Shown in pieces: positions 1-4,955 of a DNA stretch of 5,151 nucleotides. Origin of the DNA: Firmicutes bacterium UBA7709 (lineage in GTDB: Bacteria > Bacillota_A > Clostridia > Peptostreptococcales > Anaerovoracaceae); the NCBI GenBank assembly GCA_002482405.1, contig DLFX01000041.1:6735-11885 (forward strand). Direction: 5' to 3'. A program made the translations under genes and the position numbers. Each line of letters starts with the position of its first letter. The first letter of the stretch is position 1. A model generated the notes under the pieces. That model was not told where the DNA came from, searched no databases, and saw only the letters and a program-made list of their open reading frames with translations.

Positions 1-706
1 TCATTACGGCGACGCCGGCCCATTCCAGAACTTCCGGGTCCACAACGATGTTTTCCTTATCCGCCACGCCCTTAAGCCAGTCGTCCAGCCTGCCTACCAT
101 GATGGTGCATACGGGATGCATCCACGAGGTATCCTTTCCTTCCGCTTCCCTGCGCGCAAGTCCTCTTTCCACGGCTTCCGCCACGGCCAGGGCCTGGGGA
201 ACGCTGAAAGATACGGTAGCGTTGATGCTGACGCCCTGATAGGTCGCTTCCTCATAGGCTTTGATGCTCGCTTTTGTCGTAGGCATCTTCACCTGGATGT
301 TCGGCGCCAGGGTGTTGAAATGAACAGCCTGATTCGTCATAAGCTCCGTATTTCTGTAATATTTTGAATTGGTCTGAATGGAGATTCTGCCCTTCTGGCC
401 CTTTGATTCCTGATAAATCGGCTCTAAAAGCTTTGCTCCCGCCACCGCCATTTCCTCGTTCAGCTTCCACGTGATATCATCTTCGGTGGCGTCGGCCATT
501 TCCTCGACCAACTGTTTTATTCTATCTGAATAAGCGCTCATATCTTGCTTCAATACATCGCCGACGATGACCGGGTTGGTGGTAGCGCCTGTTGCGCCGT
601 ATTCCAACGCGTATTTCAGCTCCGGGATGGAGCAGGAATCATTCCAAAAATCGGTAGGTGTCGTGCATGCCATTTCATGTAATGGGCTTTTGTATTGTTG
701 TGCCAT
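1..706 (-). CDS. Transaldolase family protein (partial, C-terminus beyond window)
   Basis: This is a cytoplasmic transaldolase-type class I (Schiff-base) aldolase; the family transfers or releases a dihydroxyacetone unit from ketose phosphates. I read 235 codons from the ATG at 706-704 to the left edge with no stop. Residues 19-30 (DFWNDSCSIPEL) match the N-terminal catalytic-Asp region, with D23 the likely acid. Residues 39-47 (TGATTNPVI) are the classic TTNP signature. K140 in QVKMPTT is the probable Schiff-base lysine, and INATVSFS (161-168) matches the family's NxTxxFS strand. A lysine near 140 fits the longer transaldolase types better than the roughly 215-residue FSA/TalC type, where it lies near 85. 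An AAAGG ribosome binding site lies 9 nt before the ATG. The gene has its own promoter and follows the gntR terminator. The substrate is unknown; a true pentose-phosphate role is possible, but the setting suggests a dedicated catabolic one. Confidence 0.88.
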   Translation of the reverse strand, partial: MAQQYKSPLHEMACTTPTDFWNDSCSIPELKYALEYGATGATTNPVIVGDVLKQDMSAYSDRIKQLVEEMADATEDDITWKLNEEMAVAGAKLLEPIYQESKGQKGRISIQTNSKYYRNTELMTNQAVHFNTLAPNIQVKMPTTKASIKAYEEATYQGVSINATVSFSVPQALAVAEAVERGLARREAEGKDTSWMHPVCTIMVGRLDDWLKGVADKENIVVDPEVLEWAGVAVM

Positions 707-727
707 AGTAATCAACCTTTCTTTTTT

Positions 728-743
728 GCGTTTTTTCAAACGC
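728..743 (-). other. Leader hairpin with GAAA tetraloop upstream of transaldolase RBS
   Basis: On the minus strand the sequence reads GCGTTT-GAAA-AAACGC, a perfect 6-bp stem closed by a GNRA-type tetraloop. It is followed by an A-rich run and then the AAAGG ribosome binding site of the transaldolase gene. Because A's rather than T's follow the stem in the transcribed strand, it is not an intrinsic terminator. A role in mRNA stability or in keeping the ribosome site open is inference. Confidence 0.4.
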
Positions 744-744
744 C

Positions 745-765
745 GGAACATCAGGGGGAACATCA
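745..765 (-). repeat. Short direct repeat in transaldolase 5' leader
   Basis: The 9-mer TGATGTTCC (minus strand) occurs twice with a 12-nt period, at 757-765 and 745-753, separated by CCC. It lies in the untranslated leader between the operator-like palindrome and the tetraloop hairpin. No function is evident; it could be chance or a protein-binding repeat. Confidence 0.3.
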
Positions 766-796
766 ATATCGTTTTTATATAATCGATTATATTGAT
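762..796 (-). promoter_or_regulatory. Operator-like nested palindromes at transaldolase transcription start
   Basis: Two nested inverted repeats lie just downstream of the transaldolase -10 box. One is a perfect 16-bp palindrome, ATATAATCGATTATAT (777-792). The other is an 8-bp outer pair, ATCAATAT (762-769) and ATATTGAT (789-796). With transcription predicted to start near 798, the palindrome would cover about +6 to +21, a classic repressor position. The sequence differs from the palindromes at the deoC, pfkB and gntR promoters, so a different regulator may act here. AT-richness raises the chance of accidental symmetry. Confidence 0.5.
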
Positions 797-804
797 TATT
801 TTTT

Positions 805-832
805 ATTATATCACCTTATTCCTTAAAGTCAA
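805..832 (-). promoter_or_regulatory. Promoter of the transaldolase gene
   Basis: On the minus strand TTGACT (832-827) and TATAAT (810-805) are separated by 16 bp. This is a near-consensus housekeeping-sigma promoter lying between the gntR terminator and the transaldolase ATG. Predicted start is near 798, giving a leader of about 90 nt. It shows that the gene is transcribed independently of gntR. Confidence 0.75.
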
Positions 833-860
833 GACGACTGCCGGTAATTTATTCGCGTGG

Positions 861-897
861 CAAAAAAAAACAAAATACCCCTTACCAGAGTATTTTG
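861..897 (-). terminator. Rho-independent terminator of gntR
   Basis: Minus-strand hairpin at 897-871: CAAAATACTC pairs with GGGTATTTTG (10 bp including one G-T pair) around a 7-nt loop, TGGTAAG. A run of nine T's follows (870-862). It sits 36 nt past the gntR stop codon. The stem is rather AT-rich, but the hairpin plus T-tract arrangement is typical. Confidence 0.8.
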
Positions 898-933
898 TGT
901 GAAATTCATAAATTTTGTCCTGGAATTTTTTGG

Positions 934-1596
934 TTATTCCTGGTCCGTTTCCAGCTCTTCGTTTAATTCCTGAAAATGCCTGTAGATGACTTCTTTCGCA
1001 TGGTCGATATCTCTTGACTCGATGGCGTCGTATATCGCTTTATGCCGGACTGCCAGCTCTTCCAGAGAATGCCCTGAAAAGTTTGTCGTAAAAAACGTGG
1101 AATCCTGAACGTGGCACTGCATCCACAGCCGGATCAGCAGTTTGTTCTGGGATATCTCAATGATCCTCTGATGAAACAGTTCATTGTTCTTAACATAGGA
1201 AGTGACCGCGTTCTTCTTTGCCGCAGCCATCATATCATCGTAAATTCTCGAAAGCTCCTGGAGCTGTTCTTTCGTCGCCCCCAGCACCGCGTCCTCGATA
1301 CCCAGCATTTCCAGATAGGTACGCACGCGGTTGTTATCCTTCATATCCTGCTTCGTGACCTTCCGCACAAAACAGCCCTGATATGGTATATTCTCCACCA
1401 GGCCGATCATCTCCAGCTCCCGGATGGCTTCCCTCACCGGAGACTGGGATACCCCCAGATCTCTCGCCCACTGGGTTTCCACAATGCGGTCCCCCGGCTG
1501 CAGTTCTCCGGCGAAAATGGCATTTCTGATGGCATTTCCTATTTCTTCCCTGTATAAAGGTCTTTTTTCCAACGGTTTTCTAGCAAGCTTAGTCAT
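934..1596 (-). CDS. GntR family transcriptional regulator, FadR/FCD subfamily
   Basis: A 220-residue DNA-binding regulator of usual FadR-subfamily length. Residues about 14-80 form the winged helix-turn-helix: the GELxPGDRIVE segment (30-40), recognition-helix region GVSQSPVREAIRELE (48-62), then GLVE and the wing at YQGCFVRKV (72-80). Residues about 85-215 are all-helical and fit the FCD ligand-binding domain, with the expected H142, H185 and H207. The acidic metal ligand usually four residues before the first His is Asn here (N138), common enough not to imply inactivity. GAGGT lies 5 nt before the ATG. FCD regulators usually respond to organic acids or sugar acids and act as repressors. Its position between the sugar operon and the transaldolase suggests it controls the locus; the effector is unknown. 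It has its own promoter with an overlapping palindrome, suggesting autoregulation. Confidence 0.93.
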   Translation of the reverse strand: MTKLARKPLEKRPLYREEIGNAIRNAIFAGELQPGDRIVETQWARDLGVSQSPVREAIRELEMIGLVENIPYQGCFVRKVTKQDMKDNNRVRTYLEMLGIEDAVLGATKEQLQELSRIYDDMMAAAKKNAVTSYVKNNELFHQRIIEISQNKLLIRLWMQCHVQDSTFFTTNFSGHSLEELAVRHKAIYDAIESRDIDHAKEVIYRHFQELNEELETDQE

Positions 1597-1613
1597 ACTT
1601 TACCTCAAGTCGA

Positions 1614-1639
1614 TATAATAGTTTTACCAAACTATTATA
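1614..1639. promoter_or_regulatory. Operator-like 11-bp inverted repeat over gntR -10 box
   Basis: TATAATAGTTT (1614-1624) and AAACTATTATA (1629-1639) are perfect inverted repeats around a 4-nt spacer (TACC). On the minus strand the upstream arm contains the whole TATAAT -10 box, and the element extends past the predicted start, so a bound protein would block the promoter. This is good positional evidence for repression, most simply autorepression by the GntR protein. However, the motif does not resemble the ATGTATSATACA sites near deoC/pfkB. Confidence 0.6.
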
Positions 1640-1662
1640 GATAAAAAATGTTATTAAGTCAA
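1634..1662 (-). promoter_or_regulatory. Promoter of gntR
   Basis: Minus strand: TTGACT (1662-1657), a 17-bp spacer, and a perfect TATAAT (1639-1634). Predicted start is near 1627, giving a leader of about 30 nt. It starts immediately downstream of the operon terminator, so gntR is expressed on its own. Confidence 0.8.
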
Positions 1663-1672
1663 CACTATCCAC

Positions 1673-1709
1673 AAAAAAGAGACCAAAGCCAGCCCAGGCC
1701 GTGGTCTCT
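1673..1709 (-). terminator. Rho-independent terminator of the deoC-dehydrogenase-epimerase operon
   Basis: Minus strand: AGAGACCA (1709-1702) pairs with TGGTCTCT (1685-1678) in a perfect 8-bp stem with a GC-rich 16-nt internal segment that can pair further (GGCC/GGC). The closing T's run on through 1673. It lies 17 nt after the epimerase stop codon and ends the three-gene operon. Confidence 0.88.
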
Positions 1710-1726
1710 GTTTATTATAGTTCGCC

Positions 1727-2641
1727 TTACACGATAAACTGATTGATATATCTCTTGCTGAGCACGATGGATTCCTTTATTTCCTCAAGGGAATCTTCAA
1801 AGGATTTATCCTCTATCTCGATGCAGGCATATCCCTTATACTTGACATCGCTGAGGGCGGAGACGAACTTGCCCCAGTCTACGTCTCCAAGTCCGGGCAG
1901 CTTCGGCGCGTGGAACTCCAGCGGGAATGCCATCAAGCCGACATCATCCAGCTTATCCTTGAACACCTTGGCGTCCTTGATGTGGATATGGAATAATTTG
2001 TCCTTGAATTCGTAGATCGGCCTAATGTAGTCCATCTGCATCCACAGCGGATGGGACGGATCATAGCACAATCCGAAATAATCGCTCTCGATTTCCTTGA
2101 ACATCCTTCTCCAGATCGCGGGGGATGAGGCGAGGTTGACGCCTCCCGGCCATTCGTCCTTTGTGAAGTACATTGCGCAGTTTTCGATGGCGACCTTTAC
2201 GCCGTGTTCCTCTGCAAACTTGATGATGGGAGGCCATACTTCCCTGAACACTTCGAAGTTTTCATCCACGGTCTTGAACTTATCCCTTCCGATAAAGGTG
2301 CAGACCGTTCCGACTCCAAGTTTCTGGGCCGCCACGATCACCTTCTTGATATGAGCCGCGTAAAAGTCTCTCTTTTCCTTATCCGGATCCAGGGGGTTGG
2401 GGTAGTAGCCGAGAGCGGAGATCTCAACGCCCTTTTTCTTCATGTAATCTTTGATATAGCTGATCTTTTCCTCGCTGATATCGGAAACGTCGATATGGGT
2501 CACACCCGCATACCTTCTTTCCGCCTTTCCTACCGGCCAGCACGCCATTTCAAGGCAGGCGAACCCCTGCTCCGACGCAAAATCGACGGCTTCCTCAAAG
2601 CTCATATCAGCCAGTATCGCAGTCAGCAAACCCAGTTTCAT
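1727..2641 (-). CDS. Sugar phosphate isomerase/epimerase (xylose isomerase-like TIM barrel)
   Basis: A 304-residue protein of the AP endonuclease family 2 / xylose-isomerase-like fold, which includes IolE, IolI and ketose 3-epimerases. Metal- and proton-handling residues appear in order: E153 in AIENC, D194 and H197 in YDPSH, H220 in HIHIKDAK, and E275 in CIEIED. Known members isomerise, epimerise or dehydrate sugars and cyclitols; which reaction applies here is open. I chose the ATG at 2641-2639 because AAGGAG lies 8 nt upstream. The in-frame ATG six codons earlier lies on the far side of that ribosome site and would read through it. It is the third gene of the operon, 71 nt after the dehydrogenase, and is followed by a terminator. 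Pairing of this fold with a Gfo/Idh enzyme is frequent in inositol and keto-sugar pathways, which supports consecutive steps. Confidence 0.9.
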   Translation of the reverse strand: MKLGLLTAILADMSFEEAVDFASEQGFACLEMACWPVGKAERRYAGVTHIDVSDISEEKISYIKDYMKKKGVEISALGYYPNPLDPDKEKRDFYAAHIKKVIVAAQKLGVGTVCTFIGRDKFKTVDENFEVFREVWPPIIKFAEEHGVKVAIENCAMYFTKDEWPGGVNLASSPAIWRRMFKEIESDYFGLCYDPSHPLWMQMDYIRPIYEFKDKLFHIHIKDAKVFKDKLDDVGLMAFPLEFHAPKLPGLGDVDWGKFVSALSDVKYKGYACIEIEDKSFEDSLEEIKESIVLSKRYINQFIV

Positions 2642-2665
2642 ATTTCTCTCTCCTTTCACTCATTC

Positions 2666-2694
2666 GCCGGCGCCAACGCCTGAAGGCCTCCGGC
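2666..2694 (-). other. GC-rich intercistronic stem-loop candidate
   Basis: The 71-nt gap between dehydrogenase and epimerase genes contains a GC-rich segment with GCCGG (2690-2694 read on the minus strand) pairing with CCGGC (2670-2666), and an inner GCC-TTCA-GGC mini-hairpin. There is no T-tract, so it should not terminate. It could set mRNA stability between the two cistrons; weak evidence. Confidence 0.3.
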
Positions 2695-2712
2695 CCGCTT
2701 CACATGCCCGGT

Positions 2713-3858
2713 TTATAATTTTACCCAGGCGCCTTTCTTATTGCTCTCAACGATCTTTTCACAGAGCTGCATTTCTCTTAAGCCGGCCTCAAAGGTGGGA
2801 TATTCCGCCTTTCCGTCAGTTTTATTTTCGGAAATCGCACTGTAAATTTTGGTGAAGTTCTGTTTGAAGGTATCGGGAAAACCTTCGTTATGTCCTCCGG
2901 GATAGCTGACGAGGGCCGCCGCTTCGGGATACAGGAGGGACGGATCCTTGAGCAGCGATTCGTTGGCCGCGTCTCTTCTGCCGACCCATATTTCGTTGGG
3001 CCGTTCCGAATCCCATGACGCCGATTTCTTCGATCCTGCAAGGCCCAAGGACAGGCAATTCTTCTTTCCCGCAAACACCTGGCTTACTGTCATGACTCCT
3101 CTCGCTCCGTTTCCAAACCGCATCATCACCGTAGCGTAGTCCTCCGTATTGATGGGAACGTCCTGGTAGTCCTCCGGAGTCAACATCTTTCCCGAATAGG
3201 TTTCCACCGGCTTTAAGGGCTTTTTCCTGACCTTGTGGAAAGTGGCAAAATCCGCGAAAACCTCAGTCACCGAGAGTCCCGTCACAAATTCGACCAGGTC
3301 CATCCAGTGGGAGCCGATATCGCCGATCGCCCTCGTTTCTCCCGATTTGTCGGGTTCCAGCCTCCAGCTGTAGTCCGTGTCATAAAAGAGCCAGTCCTGA
3401 AGATAAGAGCCGTTTACCGAGTAGATTTCTCCCAGGTCCCCTTTCTCCACCATAGCCTGGAGCTGATGCATCAAAGGATAAAATCTTAAATTGAAGTTCG
3501 TCGCGTTGACAAGGCCCTTTTCCTTTGCGATGGTCACAAGCTCCTCCGCCTCCTTCTGGGTGGTGGTCAGAGGCTTTTCACAGATCACATGCTTTCCGGC
3601 GTTCAGGGCGTCCTTTGCCATCTGATAGTGCAGATGGTTCGGAGTGCAGATGTGCACGGAGTCGATTTCAGGGTTTTTCAGCATTTCATTGAAATCGGTG
3701 TAATACGTCTCGATGCCGAGCTCCTCCGCCTTTGCCTTGACGCCGCGGGCCGTCCCGCAAACCGCCACGACTTCCACGTTGTTCAGCCTCCTCAGCGCCT
3801 CGACATGGGCGACTCCGATGAAGCCCATCCCTGCGACTGCAGCCTTGATTTTTTTCAT
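2713..3858 (-). CDS. Gfo/Idh/MocA family NAD(P)-dependent oxidoreductase
   Basis: A 381-residue cytoplasmic dehydrogenase. The N-terminal Rossmann domain (about 1-125) opens with VAGMGFIG (8-15) for dinucleotide binding, then has CTPNHLH (71-77) and the family hallmark EKP (94-96), whose K95 is the usual catalytic lysine. The C-terminal alpha/beta domain carries GDIGSHWMD (179-187), where D180 and H184 match the family's DxGxH active-site pair. Members oxidise hydroxyls of sugars, inositols or glycosides to ketones, or run in reverse. The start at 3858 follows GGAGGG with an 11-nt gap, somewhat long. It gives the standard MKKIKAAVAGMGF beginning, while the open frame upstream runs back into deoC and has no family resemblance. 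The gene lies 74 nt after deoC and is its likely operon partner. The substrate is not identifiable. Confidence 0.93.
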   Translation of the reverse strand: MKKIKAAVAGMGFIGVAHVEALRRLNNVEVVAVCGTARGVKAKAEELGIETYYTDFNEMLKNPEIDSVHICTPNHLHYQMAKDALNAGKHVICEKPLTTTQKEAEELVTIAKEKGLVNATNFNLRFYPLMHQLQAMVEKGDLGEIYSVNGSYLQDWLFYDTDYSWRLEPDKSGETRAIGDIGSHWMDLVEFVTGLSVTEVFADFATFHKVRKKPLKPVETYSGKMLTPEDYQDVPINTEDYATVMMRFGNGARGVMTVSQVFAGKKNCLSLGLAGSKKSASWDSERPNEIWVGRRDAANESLLKDPSLLYPEAAALVSYPGGHNEGFPDTFKQNFTKIYSAISENKTDGKAEYPTFEAGLREMQLCEKIVESNKKGAWVKL

Positions 3859-3932
3859 AGCTTTGCGTTCCCTCCATTTCATATTATTCCGTTTTAACAA
3901 ATATCCTCTAGACAGCGATCCTCCGGAGCGCT

Positions 3933-4643
3933 TTATTTCTTTTCTCCGAGCACTTCCGAAACGGATTTGTAGCCTACGCCCATCCTGTCGATTCCCATAT
4001 CGATCAGCTTCAGAAAATGCTCTCTGGTCCGAATGCAGCCGCTGCCTTTCACCTGGCATTTGCCGGCCACTTCTTCCATCATCACCTCGATGATTTCCGG
4101 CGTCGCCCCATGAGCTTCAAATCCGGTCAGGAAGCCTGTGCTCGTTTTCACAAAATCAGCTCCCGCCTCCACCGCGCACCGGCAGGCCTTTCTCACCTGC
4201 TCTTCATTCAGGGCGTCGGTCTCAAAGATCACTTTCAGCTTTCTGCCGTACCGGTGGGTCATGTCGGCGCAGGCCTTGATATCTTCCGTGACCTTGTCGT
4301 ACATGCCGCCGCGGATCCATCCGAAGTTTGCTACGACGTCGACTTCCTTGACGGTATCATATTTAGCGACGATTTCGATCTGCTTGAGCTTGGATTCCGT
4401 GGAGCTTGTTCCGAAGGGAAAATCACAGACCGGACAGAGCATGGTCTCGCTGCCCTTCACATAGGGCTCGCATAAGTCCATATACCCCGGATTGATGCAG
4501 ATCGTGGCGCACCCCAATCTCACTCCGTCCTTCGTCAGATCGATGATTTCCTGTTCAGTGAATTCAGGCTTCAATACAGAATAATCTATATACTTGGCTA
4601 ATTCGCTTACAGACATTTCACTTGCTTTTTTAGCGGGTTTCAT
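3933..4643 (-). CDS. deoC: DeoC-like aldolase (deoxyribose-phosphate aldolase family)
   Basis: A 236-residue class I aldolase of the DeoC fold. Catalytic positions are present: D102 in EVDVVAN, Schiff-base K166 in GADFVKTSTGF, and K199 in VKGSGCIRT. E141 in KVIFETDAL is also conserved, and the N-terminal IDYSVLKP (19-26) corresponds to IDHTLLKP. Canonical members split 2-deoxyribose-5-phosphate into acetaldehyde and glyceraldehyde-3-phosphate. Deviations: the usual SGGIRT is SGCIRT, and the terminal phosphate-binding RIGTSSG segment is RMGVGYKSV (220-228). The His of IDHT is Tyr21. These changes suggest a different substrate or phosphate position, so the symbol marks the family rather than a proven function. 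AAGGAG lies 7 nt before the ATG. It is the first gene of a three-gene operon with dehydrogenase and epimerase, behind a strong promoter with an operator-like palindrome. Confidence 0.88.
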   Translation of the reverse strand: MKPAKKASEMSVSELAKYIDYSVLKPEFTEQEIIDLTKDGVRLGCATICINPGYMDLCEPYVKGSETMLCPVCDFPFGTSSTESKLKQIEIVAKYDTVKEVDVVANFGWIRGGMYDKVTEDIKACADMTHRYGRKLKVIFETDALNEEQVRKACRCAVEAGADFVKTSTGFLTGFEAHGATPEIIEVMMEEVAGKCQVKGSGCIRTREHFLKLIDMGIDRMGVGYKSVSEVLGEKK

Positions 4644-4650
4644 AATTGTT

Positions 4651-4731
4651 CTCCTTCCCCTGACCGCCTGGGCTTTTCATCTATCGGATACCGGATCTTC
4701 TCTGTCGGATCTTTCCGTTCGCCAGGCATTT
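4651..4731 (-). other. Repeat-containing 5' leader of the deoC operon
   Basis: The predicted leader of about 108 nt holds three ATCCG units on the transcribed strand (4710-4706, 4696-4692, 4689-4685), two of them within the 8-mer AAGATCCG at a 14-nt period. It is bracketed by complementary GCCTGG (4727-4722) and CCAGGC (4671-4666), which could close a roughly 60-nt structured domain just before the AAGGAG site. No known riboswitch class is recognised. A regulatory role is only a possibility. Confidence 0.3.
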
Positions 4732-4739
4732 TAAAATTC

Positions 4740-4756
4740 AAATGTATGATACATTT
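4740..4756. promoter_or_regulatory. Operator palindrome at the deoC operon start site
   Basis: AAATGTAT-G-ATACATTT is a perfect 17-bp palindrome with a single central base. It begins 1 nt downstream of the deoC -10 box and covers the predicted start, so a bound protein would block transcription. A second copy of its core lies in the pfkB promoter region. The symmetric GTAT-n-ATAC core is the kind of site bound by FadR-type GntR proteins, and the GntR protein encoded in this window is the leading candidate; that assignment is inference. Confidence 0.72.
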
Positions 4757-4757
4757 A

Positions 4758-4786
4758 AATTTATCACCAACGCATTTTTCTGTCAA
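4758..4786 (-). promoter_or_regulatory. Promoter of the deoC operon
   Basis: Minus strand: a consensus TTGACA (4786-4781), a 17-bp spacer, and TAAATT (4763-4758) preceded by TG one base upstream (extended -10). Predicted start is near 4751, inside the operator palindrome. The -35 box lies back to back with that of the divergent pfkB promoter, 37 bp away. Confidence 0.7.
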
Positions 4787-4823
4787 TGGATTTTTTGCCT
4801 GTTTCTTTTTAATACATTTTCTC

Positions 4824-4852
4824 TTGATATTTCTTTCATACGGCGATATAAT
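4824..4852 (+). promoter_or_regulatory. Promoter of the PfkB kinase gene
   Basis: Plus strand: TTGATA (4824-4829), a 17-bp spacer, and a perfect TATAAT (4847-4852). Predicted start is near 4859, giving a leader of about 97 nt. An operator-like palindrome follows at 4864-4876, a similar position to that at the divergent deoC promoter. A weaker alternative pair, GTGAAA (4888-4893) and TATAAA (4911-4916), also exists. Confidence 0.7.
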
Positions 4853-4863
4853 CGCAATTGTTA

Positions 4864-4876
4864 ATGTATCATACAA
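4864..4876. promoter_or_regulatory. Second operator copy downstream of the pfkB promoter
   Basis: The sequence AATGTATCATACA matches 13 bases of the deoC operator read on the other strand. Its symmetric core TGTAT-C-ATACA (4865-4875) is perfect over 11 bp. It begins about 5 nt after the predicted pfkB start. Its centre is 122 bp from the deoC site, so one regulator could bind both and control the divergent units together, perhaps with DNA looping. Confidence 0.68.
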
Positions 4877-4955
4877 ATAAAACAATAGTGAAAAATAATA
4901 ATGGATAAATTATAAACTGTAAGGTTGAATTTATTAATTCATGGAGGTCATCACT

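Noticed and set aside
1..706. Assignment as sulfofructose transaldolase (sulfoglycolysis)
   Set aside because: No sulfoquinovosidase, SqvD-type isomerase or sulfolactaldehyde-handling gene is visible, and the substrate-determining residues cannot be judged from this partial sequence.
1111..1557. Plus-strand open frame of 148 codons inside gntR
   Set aside because: Antisense to a clear GntR coding sequence, with no recognisable motif; it is a composition shadow. The same applies to other long plus-strand frames at 2204-2683 and 4017-4475.
3914..3932. Hairpin AGCG...CGCT after the deoC stop as a terminator
   Set aside because: Only a 4-bp outer stem and no T-tract follows on the transcribed strand; the next gene is 74 nt away and reads as the same operon.
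3859..4059. Longer N-terminus for the Gfo/Idh gene
   Set aside because: The extension is an arginine-rich shadow of deoC in another frame, lacks family similarity, and the start at 3858 gives the canonical Rossmann opening with a GGAGGG upstream.
1727..4643. Assignment as a standard myo-inositol operon
   Set aside because: Gfo/Idh plus a xylose-isomerase-like protein is suggestive, but the DeoC-like aldolase and transaldolase are not part of the iol pathway and no IolB, IolC, IolD or IolJ is seen here.
4640..4885. Minus-strand open frame of 81 codons overlapping the deoC start
   Set aside because: It runs through both promoters and an operator, has a lysine/isoleucine-rich composition typical of translated AT-rich spacer, has no family resemblance, and ends inside deoC.
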